Counted from the first letter of the stretch, positions 39,149-49,558 are shown. The stretch is 64,000 nucleotides of DNA from Pseudobacteriovorax antillogorgiicola (GCA_945898195.1 CAMDHM010000002.1:96874-160873), one strand, 5' to 3'. Made by a program: numbers and translations. Notes: a model not told the origin generated them from the letters alone.

Positions 39149-39934
39149 GTGAGGCCTGTCCTGTTTCACTTCCTAGGTATAGCCGTTCCGGCATGGCATT
39201 TTTTCTTTGCGGCCGCCGCCTTGGCGGCTTTTTTTGCCTTCAGCATGTTTATCTCCCAGTTGAATTTAGAAATTCCGGCGCAGACGGCTTGCGTCATTTT
39301 TGCGGCGGCCTATGTGGGAGTTCTTGGCGGAGCCATCACTTGGTCCAGCCTGGTGGAAGGGCTTGGTGCTCAAACTTCCGGATTTGAGCCATCGCTTCTA
39401 GCGATGGGATCATTCGGTGGAATTATTGGCGGCATGGTCTGCGGCATATTAGCGGCTAGATTTATTGGCGTACCACTTTTGGTGGCTGGTGATGGTGCGG
39501 CGGTAGCAGTGTTGCTTGGCTTTGCTGTTGGGCGAATCGGGTGTTTTTTGAATGGCGATGATTATGGTGCCCCTGTGGCTCCCGCCCTCCAGGGGTTAGG
39601 GGTCGTGTTTCCTAATTTGCGCGATGGCGGAACTTTGCGTTACCCGGTGCAATTGTACGAATCCGGTGTATGCATTGCTGGCATCCTAATGATTCATGCT
39701 CTGAGGGCTGCGGCGGGTTCCCAGGGGCGAGGCCTTAAGGCCGGGGTCATCGCATCAATTTCCCTTGTGTGGTACTCGTTCGCGCGTGTTGTGCTAGAGA
39801 ATTTGAGGGGTGATTGGCGCGGGCCGCCGATCGAATTTTTTGGAACCAATCAACTCTCTTTAACGCAGGTGGTGGCTATGCTTATGTGCGGAGCCGGAGG
39901 TCTACTTTTGTTGAGGCTAAGATTTAATGAATAG
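39149..39934 (+). CDS. prolipoprotein diacylglyceryl transferase (Lgt) family paralog
   Basis: AVGRIGCFLNGDDYG; RYPVQLYESG; multi-TM. Confidence 0.75.
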   Translation: MRPVLFHFLGIAVPAWHFFFAAAALAAFFAFSMFISQLNLEIPAQTACVIFAAAYVGVLGGAITWSSLVEGLGAQTSGFEPSLLAMGSFGGIIGGMVCGILAARFIGVPLLVAGDGAAVAVLLGFAVGRIGCFLNGDDYGAPVAPALQGLGVVFPNLRDGGTLRYPVQLYESGVCIAGILMIHALRAAAGSQGRGLKAGVIASISLVWYSFARVVLENLRGDWRGPPIEFFGTNQLSLTQVVAMLMCGAGGLLLLRLRFNE

Positions 39935-40862
39935 CGGGTTGGTTCTAAGTTTAACCACGGCTCTTATGTGGGGGGTCCTTCCCGTTGCATTAAAGCAGGT
40001 GCTACAACACCTGGACCCGCTCACCATCACTTGGGTACGCCTTGTTTTTGCCACCATCTTGGTCGGTGGCTACTACGTCTGGTCAGGAAAGTGGCCGGCC
40101 TCGGCCAGGTTTACCAGGCGCAACATTATTTTGCTTTTCTGTGTGGCCATAGCCATGGCCGCAAATTATTGGCTATTTCTGGCCGGCCTTCTGATGGTTT
40201 CTCCGTCCGTCGCACAATTGACCATACAAACAGGACCACTTTTTTTGGCCTTTGGCGGTTGGTATTTCTTTGCCGAAAAATTACACCGTCGGCAGCTCGC
40301 TGGATTTGCACTTATGCTGGGCGGCTTTTGGCTATTTTATTCAGATATGGTTCGATTGGGATCAGGTACAGCCCAATCTGATGGAGGCCTAACCGGGGTT
40401 GTTCTGGTTATTTTTGCTGCGATTGCCTGGACGATTTACGCGCTGATTCAAAAACTATTGGCCGAGCAGTTTCCTAGTTCCTTTATCCTGTTGGCCGGAT
40501 ATGCGGGTGCCGGCGTTTTACTTGGGCCAGTATCGTCTCCAGGGGCTGCAATGAGTTTAACTTCTGCTCAGGGATGGTATCTCGTCTTTTGCTGCGTAAA
40601 CACAGTGGTTGCCTACGGTTGTTTTGCAGAGGCTGTTCGTCGCTGGGAAGCTCCGCGAGTTAGCGCCATCCTTGCGTTGACTCCAATTATAACGTTCCTG
40701 GCAACGATGGCGGAGGCAAAAATTTTTCATGACGAGATTCCAGCAGCATTGTTTGCCAATCCCGATCAATTGCTGGGCGCAGGTCTTGTGGTTGTTGGTT
40801 CAATGATCGCCGCACTGAGTTTGACGGGTAGGGCTGCACGAAGAAAGAAGGGGGCGAGTTGA
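39927..40862 (+). CDS. EamA/DMT family transporter
   Basis: Two internal EamA-like repeats, 10-TM-like hydrophobicity. Confidence 0.85.
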   Translation: MNSGLVLSLTTALMWGVLPVALKQVLQHLDPLTITWVRLVFATILVGGYYVWSGKWPASARFTRRNIILLFCVAIAMAANYWLFLAGLLMVSPSVAQLTIQTGPLFLAFGGWYFFAEKLHRRQLAGFALMLGGFWLFYSDMVRLGSGTAQSDGGLTGVVLVIFAAIAWTIYALIQKLLAEQFPSSFILLAGYAGAGVLLGPVSSPGAAMSLTSAQGWYLVFCCVNTVVAYGCFAEAVRRWEAPRVSAILALTPIITFLATMAEAKIFHDEIPAALFANPDQLLGAGLVVVGSMIAALSLTGRAARRKKGAS

Positions 40863-40875
40863 TTTCCTCGCCCCC
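40850..40875. terminator. GC-rich hairpin between convergent genes (possible bidirectional terminator)
   Basis: GGGGGCGAG-TTGATTTC-CTCGCCCCC; no T-tract. Confidence 0.4.
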
Positions 40876-40887
40876 TGACGAGATGGG

Positions 40888-42252
40888 TCAGTCGTGGCCA
40901 AGGGCCGGAGTTGACAGCGTCTGCTTGGTCGCTTCCATTGCAGAAAGCGAAGCTTTGCCGATGACATAAGCAGTTTTGGAAGCCTTCACGTCGGAGTGAG
41001 TGAGCAGCCAAGACTCGGGCGTTCCCTTCTTTTCCCAGACGGTGATCTCTAGGGGCGGGGTGCCGCCGTCAAAAGAGATCTTTATCGAGTGCGATGCGGC
41101 TGCGGCCCGGGAATCAATGGCGGCCTTGTCTTTGCTACCAAGGATTTCGGTGGCCTTAGCAAATTCCAGATCCACAAGAAGCGAGCGAATTTGCGGGACA
41201 GCCTTAGTGGAATCTTCGGCGGTGTACCATTCACCATTTTTCTTCTGGTAAATTTTGCCATCAAGCACCACTTCGGTGGCTTTATCCCCAGCAAAGCTGA
41301 AGATTTTGCGGTCACGGAAATCCGTGGCGGATTTAGCCAACTTGCCTCTGATGTCGTCGTTTAACTGAGCAACAGGTTCACTGGTGCCAAGCCAGGCGAG
41401 GATCTTTTTGTCTTTTTCGATGAATCTGAGAACGGTCGATTTACCATCGGCCATTTTCAGCTGAACTACGGCAAGTCCGGGGCCCCCGAAAGACTTCTGA
41501 AGCTTGGAATCAGGTCCGTCGAAAAACGCTGAGGCATTGGCTTTTGTTATGTCTTCAAGAAAGCTACGGACGGCTGCCTGGTCGGCAGGGTGAACCTCTG
41601 GGCGGACAATTGAAAAAGATCCAGCCTGCTTCTCAATCTTTAATGGTGGATGGCCTGGGCGGAGAAGCTCGATTTGGCTAACCTGAGCAAAATCAAGTGG
41701 CAGCAAGGCTTTGTCGCGGAAATCATGAAGCGATTTTCCGGTAGATACAGCCAGGTGTTGGCTGCCAACATAAACCTTTCCCGAGCCCTCGACCGTCGCG
41801 TAAACGGAATACCCCACGGGAGCATTCGACCCTACGAGAAGTGTCGTTGGCCCTTTTTCCGTCTTTATTTGGATGATCCGCTTTGGTTTATCGAGGCCAA
41901 ATGAGGCGAGATTTGCCCCGGACTCTGTAACGATTTTTTCGTACTTATAGTCCTTCAGAGTTGTTAACAGGTTATCCACAGCCTGTTGGTCGGCTAAAAC
42001 ACTGACAGGAGTAATAATCGACCACTTGCCATTCTTTTTTTCAATCGAGATATCAACAGGGTCCTTAGATTCTCTGTTCGAGAATTCGAGGCCCGTAACC
42101 TTCTCAATCTCGAGCGTAAGAAGAAGATTTTCCGTGTCTTTTTTCTTGTCGTCACGTTTGGTCTGCCACTCATCCCACGTGGCGAGGCCTCCGAGGACGA
42201 CCAGTACCGTGGCCAGGATCCCTGCCGTTTTCAATTGATTCCTAGTAGTCAC
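40888..42252 (-). CDS. DUF4340-like protein
   Basis: N-terminal TM then repeated FGLDKPKRIIQIKT / GKVYVGSQHLAVSTGKSLHDFRDKALLPL motifs; GTG start overlapping the upstream gene. Confidence 0.75.
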   Translation of the reverse strand: MTTRNQLKTAGILATVLVVLGGLATWDEWQTKRDDKKKDTENLLLTLEIEKVTGLEFSNRESKDPVDISIEKKNGKWSIITPVSVLADQQAVDNLLTTLKDYKYEKIVTESGANLASFGLDKPKRIIQIKTEKGPTTLLVGSNAPVGYSVYATVEGSGKVYVGSQHLAVSTGKSLHDFRDKALLPLDFAQVSQIELLRPGHPPLKIEKQAGSFSIVRPEVHPADQAAVRSFLEDITKANASAFFDGPDSKLQKSFGGPGLAVVQLKMADGKSTVLRFIEKDKKILAWLGTSEPVAQLNDDIRGKLAKSATDFRDRKIFSFAGDKATEVVLDGKIYQKKNGEWYTAEDSTKAVPQIRSLLVDLEFAKATEILGSKDKAAIDSRAAAASHSIKISFDGGTPPLEITVWEKKGTPESWLLTHSDVKASKTAYVIGKASLSAMEATKQTLSTPALGHD

Positions 42253-43883
42253 GCCTGACGCCTCCTCATCCAGATGAATAGGCCGCCAGCAAGGAATATG
42301 AACGGGTAAATCCATGAGAGTCCCAAGAGCACCAGCTGGCTGAAACCAGAGGTTATATTAAGGGCGCTCTTCGCAACGTCCTTGGGTCGGATTGAAAGGA
42401 AGTCTTCATCCTGAAGCAGATAACTCACAGCATTTAGGAAGAGGTCGCGATTTTCTTGACCGCTGACCGACTGATTTGTCGCAAACTGGGAAGAACCAAC
42501 CACAACTAGTCGGATTTCCTTGCCGCCAGAGGCCATCGGCTCTTTCGCATCTTTGTTGTCTGGTTTTTCAGCGTTCGCCGTCTCGGGAGCTGTTGATTTG
42601 CCTGTGGCAACTGCCATCACAGGAAAGGTTCCCGTTTCAATCCTGTCAGCGCCAATGTTGCCGCCAACATCACCGCGCCCGTTGACGTTTTTAACCTTGA
42701 TGATGACTGGAGCTGTTTTTGCCACCAAAGAAACCTTCATCGAAGCGGCATTGTTTGCCACTTCTGTGACGGATCTGGTGCCAGGCATGATCACGGCGAC
42801 CTTAGATTGCTTTGCAAAATCCTTCGTAACCGGACTCAAATCGTCAAAATCACTGACAATGGCATTGTTTTGCCCAAGGAAGACTGTTCTTGGGTCATCT
42901 GGTCGGAGGATCAGGAGGTCATTGGATAATTTGATGCCGTATTTCTCGAGTAGTCCGTTCAGCGTTGGGACTGGGACCATGGCTTCCACCATCACCATCA
43001 GTCCACCGCCACGTTTCAGATGATCTTCAAGGAGACGGGTTTCCTCTATCTTGAAGTCGTACTTGGGTCCGGCAATGAGTACAAGGTCTGCGGTCTCAGG
43101 AACTTTTGCCTCCTCGAGGAGGGAGAGTTCCTTCAATTCATACTTATTGCCTTCGAGTTCAACCGCCATGGCATTCAGGCCTGCAGCGTCGGTGCCGCGC
43201 AGGGCGCTTTCACCGTGACCCTTGGTGAAAAAGATTTGTTTGGATTTGTCCTTAAGAACCTTCACCAGGGCATTGGTGATTTTTTCTTCGTTGAAGGTTG
43301 TGATTCTGGCTTCTTGCTTAGTCGCACCGGAATCAAGTTTAAAGATGACCGTATTTCCCGACGTCAATTTCTCACCGATCGCCTTCGTCGGCTCCCGGTT
43401 TGGGTCGATATAATCAATCTTGAGGTTGGCGCCTTTGCTCGTATAGAGGCCGATCATGTCGTGAAATTGTTTCTTGGTTTCTTGATCTTGAAAAAAGGCG
43501 AGAACCTCAACTTCGGCATGCCGTTTTTCAATGGTCTCAACAACCTTAATAGACTGTTCCGCAAGCGTATTAGTTTGGGAGTGGGTTAGGTCCAGGTTCT
43601 TGTCAAACCGTGGACGCGATGTCACCACAGCGATCGCAGCAATGACGGCCACCGTCATCAGTACAACGGCTCCGGAACTGGCGCCGTATTTGGCACCTTT
43701 GCGAGCGAACATCGCTTTGAAGTTCGCGATGTCTAACACAATCCATAGGCCAATTAATGCGAGGGCTGAGAGCCAGCCACCGTATTTGATCCAGGTTATA
43801 GCTGGGAATGCCTTGGCGACAGCCGTCGAAATCGCGGCCACCAAGACGGATGCAAATGGAATTAAAAGTAGATCAGGTCTCAT
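42249..43883 (-). CDS. GldG-like ABC-associated substrate-binding/membrane protein
   Basis: DLTHSQTNTLAEQSIKVVETI; GHGESAL; LEDHLKRGGGLMVMV; C-terminal TM. Confidence 0.85.
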   Translation of the reverse strand: MRPDLLLIPFASVLVAAISTAVAKAFPAITWIKYGGWLSALALIGLWIVLDIANFKAMFARKGAKYGASSGAVVLMTVAVIAAIAVVTSRPRFDKNLDLTHSQTNTLAEQSIKVVETIEKRHAEVEVLAFFQDQETKKQFHDMIGLYTSKGANLKIDYIDPNREPTKAIGEKLTSGNTVIFKLDSGATKQEARITTFNEEKITNALVKVLKDKSKQIFFTKGHGESALRGTDAAGLNAMAVELEGNKYELKELSLLEEAKVPETADLVLIAGPKYDFKIEETRLLEDHLKRGGGLMVMVEAMVPVPTLNGLLEKYGIKLSNDLLILRPDDPRTVFLGQNNAIVSDFDDLSPVTKDFAKQSKVAVIMPGTRSVTEVANNAASMKVSLVAKTAPVIIKVKNVNGRGDVGGNIGADRIETGTFPVMAVATGKSTAPETANAEKPDNKDAKEPMASGGKEIRLVVVGSSQFATNQSVSGQENRDLFLNAVSYLLQDEDFLSIRPKDVAKSALNITSGFSQLVLLGLSWIYPFIFLAGGLFIWMRRRQA

Positions 43884-43889
43884 GGATGA

Positions 43890-44654
43890 TTACCTCCACC
43901 GCTCAGAATCAAGTGAAACATTCGTAAGGAATAAGAAGAGTGCCGTGAAACACAGGAAATAAGCCAGGTTGCTAACCGAAATCATACCCTTGAGAAACAC
44001 ATCGAGATGGTCCGTCGAGGCGATGTATTTGATGACCTTTTCGGCCAGTCCGCCGCCACTCAGTGTTGGCGCCAGCCAATTAAGAACGAGCAAGAGAAAA
44101 AGACCAAACATGGTGAACAGAAAGGCCATGAACTGGTTGTTGGTCATGGATGAGATCCAAAGTCCAAAGGCCAACTGTGAGCACATCAGCAGAAACATTC
44201 CCAGCATTGAGGCGACAATGACTCCGCTATCTGGATTGCCGTATTTCACCAAGAAAAGTGGATAAACCGATGATGCGAGCAAGACAATTCCCATGACTCC
44301 GGCCGTCGCTAGGAATTTGCCCATCACAATTTCGATGGCTTTGACGGGGGCCGTCTGGAGGAGCCTAAGAGACGAGTTTCGTTTCTCCTCAGAGAACGAA
44401 GCCATCGTCACAGCCGGGACAATCAAAACGAGAATGAAATTTAAATTGTAGAAAAATGCTCTCAAGAGTTGTTCCAATGTCGGGGCCTGACCGCCCATGC
44501 TTGAAGCACGTTGTTCGTACTCAACGTAACTCACGACAAAGTTTTGGAAGAACGATCCCATCAGGATCAGGAAAAAGAATAGGATCGCTCCGCCTTTCGG
44601 CGAGGCGAAGTATGATTTTAGGTCTCTCTTGGCGATGGTAAATACGGCGCTCAT
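43890..44654 (-). CDS. GldF-like ABC-2 permease
   Basis: AKRDLKSYFASPKGGAILFFFLILMGSFFQNFV; TMASFSEEKRNSSLRLLQTAPV. Confidence 0.88.
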   Translation of the reverse strand: MSAVFTIAKRDLKSYFASPKGGAILFFFLILMGSFFQNFVVSYVEYEQRASSMGGQAPTLEQLLRAFFYNLNFILVLIVPAVTMASFSEEKRNSSLRLLQTAPVKAIEIVMGKFLATAGVMGIVLLASSVYPLFLVKYGNPDSGVIVASMLGMFLLMCSQLAFGLWISSMTNNQFMAFLFTMFGLFLLLVLNWLAPTLSGGGLAEKVIKYIASTDHLDVFLKGMISVSNLAYFLCFTALFLFLTNVSLDSERWR

Positions 44655-44671
44655 TGTATCCCCTGCCTCCC

Positions 44672-45601
44672 TTATCTGGTGACCTGGAAGAATACTTCTT
44701 CCAGCGATTTTGTTTTTTGACGGAGCTCGCGGAATCCGAAGCCGCCATCCATGACAGCACGGGCGACATCTTCCGGAGCATTTTCACTGGCCGACTTTTC
44801 AATCCCAAACTCGATGGTGTCTTCCCCGTGATCATCTTCGATCTTAGCGTGGACGACTCCAGGTAAGCCTTTCAGGCGCGCAAGGGCATCCTTTGCAGAA
44901 CGTGCAACCCGCAAGCGGAATACTTTACCTTCAGACAAATCGCGGGTGAGCTCTTCATAAGTCCCCTGAGTTACGATTCGACCTTTATTGATAATGACAA
45001 TCCGGTCACAAGTATTTTGCACTTCTGAAAGAATGTGCGAACTCAAAAGGATGGTGTGTTTTCCACCAAGTGAGCGGATCAGTTCCCGTATTTGAACAAT
45101 CTGCCCTGGGTCGAGACCTTCAGTGGGTTCGTCAAGGACCAGCACTTCGGGGTCATGAACAATCGCTTGGGCCATGGCCACGCGTTGGCGAAAGCCCTTG
45201 GAAAGGTTGCCGACCAAACGATGGCGAACTTCGGTCAAAGATAAACGCTGCAGCGTGTCATTGACTCGCGTGTTCAAGGCATTGAAGGGAACTCGGTGTA
45301 GTTTTGCCGCGTAGGTTATGAAATCTTCCACGGACATTTCGCCGTGAAGCGGCGGAACATCTGGAAGATAGCCCAATCTTTTTTTGGCTTCGATTGGCTG
45401 TTCTGTGATGTCATACCCAGCAATGATTGCAGAGCCACTGTCGGCGCCGCTGCATCCGCAAAGGATGTCCATCGTGGTTGTTTTCCCGGCACCATTGGCA
45501 CCGAGAAATCCGACGATTTGACCTCTTTCGACCGTAAACGAGACATCGTTCAGAGCCTGGAGCTGTCCATATCGTTTAGACAGACCTTTCACCTCAATCA
45601 T
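44672..45601 (-). CDS. ABC transporter ATP-binding protein (GldA-like)
   Basis: Walker A GANGAGKTTT, LVGNLSKGFRQRVAMAQA, LVLDEPTEGLDP; start ATG 45601. Confidence 0.93.
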   Translation of the reverse strand: MIEVKGLSKRYGQLQALNDVSFTVERGQIVGFLGANGAGKTTTMDILCGCSGADSGSAIIAGYDITEQPIEAKKRLGYLPDVPPLHGEMSVEDFITYAAKLHRVPFNALNTRVNDTLQRLSLTEVRHRLVGNLSKGFRQRVAMAQAIVHDPEVLVLDEPTEGLDPGQIVQIRELIRSLGGKHTILLSSHILSEVQNTCDRIVIINKGRIVTQGTYEELTRDLSEGKVFRLRVARSAKDALARLKGLPGVVHAKIEDDHGEDTIEFGIEKSASENAPEDVARAVMDGGFGFRELRQKTKSLEEVFFQVTR

Positions 45602-45671
45602 GAGTTTCCTCCCAACGGTTTCCATCTGTTTCTGATGGCATTATAAACATGCAGCCGTGCTCGGCAACAAA

Positions 45672-47972
45672 CTAAAAATTTTTGGGCATAATTTTCATCA
45701 TTGCTCCCTCGGCCCACTTATTCTGAAGGTCCGAGTAGTGATTAGAACCTATGTGACCTGATTGCCCAACGGGAAACATCCAGGTACTTTCCTCGGGTCG
45801 TCCGAGATTCCAAATCATCCGCACAGAGGGCCCGTGGTCCCGTTTTTCAGCGCGGACGAGATCGCCGTATCCAAATTGCGGATAACTTTTTACCCGAAAA
45901 AACCAACCAAAAATGGGTACATTTTTGACAAACGGATGTTGACCGTTCCATTCGTTGCGTTCTTGATAGGGGATTTTCTCCGGGTGTGCCGCGATGTGCT
46001 TGAGGACCGCAGTGCCCAGGTCTTGGTCCATCACACCAAAGCTTTTGAAACTGCCCTTTTCTGACATCAACGCCACCAGCCAAGCCCTTTCAAGCTTCCA
46101 ATTATACCTTTCGCCCTCAGCCAAAGCAGGCTTGTAGTGTTCTCTAAGCCTTCCCAGCAAAACCTTGTACATCAGGCGTTCTGCGGCAATGCTTTGGTCG
46201 AAAATCACCGGATCTTTTTGGCCCGACCCATCCCACTGCAGCCACTTCTGTTGAAGGGCCCTTTCCGTTTCATTTGAAGACACCGAATTCAAGGTAACCC
46301 ACCGCATCAGTTCGCGACGAAATCGCGAGGTCACGTCCAGTTGAAGTTCGAGCATTTGTTCTTGAGATTGGGTATTTCGACTCTCCAAAACGGAGGTGAT
46401 TCGCTCCTGGCGGTCCTCGCCGTACCAGCCGTGACCAAATGGATCGACCCACATCCGCTGGTTAGCCGTCGCCATGGAGGTGGGATGCTGCCCCTTTTCA
46501 GCTGGAATCCATAACCGCGGACGCTCTGCCGGCGGGAAAAGCCCCTTCCATTCACCGATCGTCGCCGCTTGAGGAATCAGCCCGGAAACAGCTCTGACAA
46601 CCCCAGTGCCACTTGCCCGGTAACCGATATTCCCCATCCGATCCATGATCAGCATATTCTGGGCCGGTGCCGTGAAGCAATCCGCTGCGGCGTTGAGGTC
46701 CGTCCAGTTCTGGGCCCTGTTCAAATCCAAAGTCGGAAGCCCAATGCGGCCCGCTTTAAGGGGTAACCATTGCCTGGTGTAGAATTTACCGCTGTTGGCT
46801 GGTAATTCGAAAAGGGGCCCGCGATGGGTCTTTCGAACCTTGAGCTCGTGAGCCTGGGCTCCTTTGACGGGTATATAAACGGTTGTCGTTTCGATATCCC
46901 TCCAATGCTTTCCTGATTTTCCGATGCCTGCCGCATACTTTGTGCCGGTCGGATCAAGTTCCTCTTCCAATAGATCATCGACATCTTCGCCAACATTGGT
47001 GAAGGCCCAGGCTAAATAAGGATTCATGCCTAAGATCACACCGGGAAGTCCCGGAAGGGCTACCCCTGCCGCCCATTCGTTGTCTTTTGTCTTGAGCCTC
47101 AATGCGTACCAGAGTTGTGGAGTACTCTGGCCAAGGTGTGGATCGTTAACAAGGTATGAACCGGCGGGACCATGCCATGCCCAAGAGTTGCTGCCGATGG
47201 CATAGGGTTCCGTATTCAAAGTTTCGTTTGAGGCCAATTCTTCAGAGCGAAGCGCTTGTCTGGGGAGGGCATCATTGCCCTGCGGAATGATTAAATGTTT
47301 GCGCTGGCGAGGATTGAAGAAGGGGCGATTCCATGGATGCTCCATGGTGTAGATGAAATTCTCCCAAACTGGGGGCAGCACTTTGCGCCACTTAGCCTGC
47401 ACGAATTCATTCATGCTGCTGGCCGAGAGGTCTTCGGCCATTGCCAGCACGACGAGAAGAGTGTCTTCGCAGCGCCAGGGTTCAGGCTTTTGCCCTGTTA
47501 CAGTGTATTCAATGCCCCATCGCCCGGGAAATTTTTCGATGAATTGGTTGACGCCGCTTGCATAGGCATCGCAAAACTTGCGCTGTTCGGCGGGCAAGAG
47601 CATGCCTGATTCCTTCATGATGGCATCGCGCCCCTCTCGTTGGGCGCGGATATCTAAGTCAAGGGCCTTCGGGCCAAACCACTCTGCCAAGTGGCCACCT
47701 GCCTTGCGTCGGATTAAGTCCATTTGCCACATGCGCTCGCTTGCAATCACAAAGCCCTGCGCCTTGGCGAGTTCAGTCCAGCTTCCTGCAGAGATGGTGG
47801 GAATGGCGGCTTCGTCAAAGGTAAGGACGACGCCGGGAAGTTGTGCGGCATATTCGCCTACGGATAAGCCTTGCCGCTTGACGGTCCAGGTGATCAGCGC
47901 GCCGCCCACTAGGCACAATACAACAACAACTGCAGCCGTGACTTTTCTCAAAGTCCATTGATGAGAACCCAT
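45672..47972 (-). CDS. penicillin acylase family protein (Ntn hydrolase)
   Basis: GSNSWAWHGPAGSYLVNDPHLGQSTPQLWYALRL; start at ATG 47972 with TM/signal. Confidence 0.92.
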   Translation of the reverse strand: MGSHQWTLRKVTAAVVVVLCLVGGALITWTVKRQGLSVGEYAAQLPGVVLTFDEAAIPTISAGSWTELAKAQGFVIASERMWQMDLIRRKAGGHLAEWFGPKALDLDIRAQREGRDAIMKESGMLLPAEQRKFCDAYASGVNQFIEKFPGRWGIEYTVTGQKPEPWRCEDTLLVVLAMAEDLSASSMNEFVQAKWRKVLPPVWENFIYTMEHPWNRPFFNPRQRKHLIIPQGNDALPRQALRSEELASNETLNTEPYAIGSNSWAWHGPAGSYLVNDPHLGQSTPQLWYALRLKTKDNEWAAGVALPGLPGVILGMNPYLAWAFTNVGEDVDDLLEEELDPTGTKYAAGIGKSGKHWRDIETTTVYIPVKGAQAHELKVRKTHRGPLFELPANSGKFYTRQWLPLKAGRIGLPTLDLNRAQNWTDLNAAADCFTAPAQNMLIMDRMGNIGYRASGTGVVRAVSGLIPQAATIGEWKGLFPPAERPRLWIPAEKGQHPTSMATANQRMWVDPFGHGWYGEDRQERITSVLESRNTQSQEQMLELQLDVTSRFRRELMRWVTLNSVSSNETERALQQKWLQWDGSGQKDPVIFDQSIAAERLMYKVLLGRLREHYKPALAEGERYNWKLERAWLVALMSEKGSFKSFGVMDQDLGTAVLKHIAAHPEKIPYQERNEWNGQHPFVKNVPIFGWFFRVKSYPQFGYGDLVRAEKRDHGPSVRMIWNLGRPEESTWMFPVGQSGHIGSNHYSDLQNKWAEGAMMKIMPKNF

Positions 47973-48018
47973 ACTTTGCCTCCATGCAAACGGATGGAAT
48001 TTTTTTGCACTCAAATTT

Positions 48019-49011
48019 TTAAAACGGACGCCCGATGAGCCCAATCCGCTCTTGGATGGCATTCAACTTCTCGGCGGCAAGATGCCGGGCCTTGCGTGAC
48101 CCCTCGTGCAAGAGATTTCGCAAATCTTGCTGACGGCCCATCCAATGATTATAGTCATCCCGCATCGGTCCAAATGTCGCTTGGATTTTTTCGAGTAGTT
48201 CCATCTTGGCATGACCGTAGCCGTAGCCGCCGGCAAGGTATTTTTCCCTCATGGCACGGACTTCATCCGGTGTTCCAAGCAGCGAGAAAATTTTCACAAT
48301 ATTGCAGTTGTCGGGGTCCTTCGGTTCTGCAAGGCCTTTGGCATCGGTCACAATGCTCAGCACTTGTTTTTTCCACTCTTTATCGTCCGCAAAAAGCGCA
48401 ATGGTGTTGTTTTTGGACTTACTCATTTTTTCGCCGTCAGTCCCAGGGACAACCGCGACCGTTTCTGAAATCATTGGCTCCGGGATGACCAGCGTTTCAC
48501 TAAAGTGATGATTAAAACGCTGTGCCATGTCTCGTGCCATTTCAAGGTGCTGCTTTTGATCCTGTCCAACGGGGACAAGGTTGGCGTCAAACAGCAGGAT
48601 GTCGGCCGCCATCAGGATTGGATAATTGAAAACTCCCATGTTGATGTCGAGGCCCTTTGCCTGGGCATCTTTGAAGGAATGGGCACGGGCCATGACACCA
48701 AACGGAACCTGGCAGCTCAAAATCCATGCAAGTTCATTGACCTCGGGTACCGCCGATTGAGCGTACAGCATGCTTTTCGAAGGATTTAGTCCGCAGGCCA
48801 TAAACGACGCCACCATCCGGTAGCTGTTCAGCCGATTTTCTGCCGGCGAGTGGTGTTCGTTGAGGGCATGGAAATCTGCTAAAAAAAGGAAGAGTTCGTA
48901 TTGATGTTGGAGGTCTATGGCCGGTTTATAGGCGCCAAAGTAATTGCCGAGATGGGGCATACCTGTCGCTCGGGACCCGGTGAGGACGCGTTTTTTTGTG
49001 CTGTTGGTCAT
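48019..49011 (-). CDS. trpS: tryptophanyl-tRNA synthetase
   Basis: SRATGMPHLGNYFGA (HIGH-like); GEKMSKSKNN (KMSKS). Confidence 0.96.
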   Translation of the reverse strand: MTNSTKKRVLTGSRATGMPHLGNYFGAYKPAIDLQHQYELFLFLADFHALNEHHSPAENRLNSYRMVASFMACGLNPSKSMLYAQSAVPEVNELAWILSCQVPFGVMARAHSFKDAQAKGLDINMGVFNYPILMAADILLFDANLVPVGQDQKQHLEMARDMAQRFNHHFSETLVIPEPMISETVAVVPGTDGEKMSKSKNNTIALFADDKEWKKQVLSIVTDAKGLAEPKDPDNCNIVKIFSLLGTPDEVRAMREKYLAGGYGYGHAKMELLEKIQATFGPMRDDYNHWMGRQQDLRNLLHEGSRKARHLAAEKLNAIQERIGLIGRPF

Positions 49012-49199
49012 TAAGCCGGGTCTCCCCAGGTCTGGGTCATAATTTTTTGTGCTGCCGGGGTCGGTTTCTTTCCGTCCGCGCAGGAACTTGGTAATATATT
49101 TTAGGCAGTTAGAGATTCATAGGCCTAAAGTTACTTCAAAGATGTGCGCTCCGGCGTGTTAATGATTTTTGAGAAGCGTTTGCCAGTCAAGGAGTTCTT

Positions 49200-49529
49200 A
49201 TGACGCTGACCAAGGACACCCTAATCGAGATGATTCGTGACAAAGTTGGTTTTCCTGTGAAGGAGGCCAAGGACATCCTTGAGACCGTCCTTGAGGAGAT
49301 CAAACAGAAGCTTGAAGACGGTCGCGAAGTAAAAATTTCGGGATTCGGCAAGTGGAACGTCAAAGAAAAGCGGTCACGCCCAGGGCGCAATCCGCACACT
49401 GGACAACGCATTGAGATCACGGCGCGCCGCGTGGTGACCTTTCACCCATCCGACAAATTGCGTGAATCCGTGAACCGCCAGGAGCGGGTGACGGACACTG
49501 GCACGTCCGGCGACGACGAATTCGAATAA
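49200..49529 (+). CDS. ihfA: integration host factor alpha-like / HU family
   Basis: TKDTLIEMIRDKVGFPVKEAKDILETV; VKISGFGKWNVKEKRSRPGRNPHTGQRI. Confidence 0.88.
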   Translation: MTLTKDTLIEMIRDKVGFPVKEAKDILETVLEEIKQKLEDGREVKISGFGKWNVKEKRSRPGRNPHTGQRIEITARRVVTFHPSDKLRESVNRQERVTDTGTSGDDEFE

Positions 49530-49558
49530 GTTCCAGGTGTTTTGATCGGTTATTGAAT

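Noticed and set aside
43020-43589. 189-aa plus-strand ORF inside the GldG-like gene
   Set aside because: Antisense of a confident CDS with no recognisable motifs.
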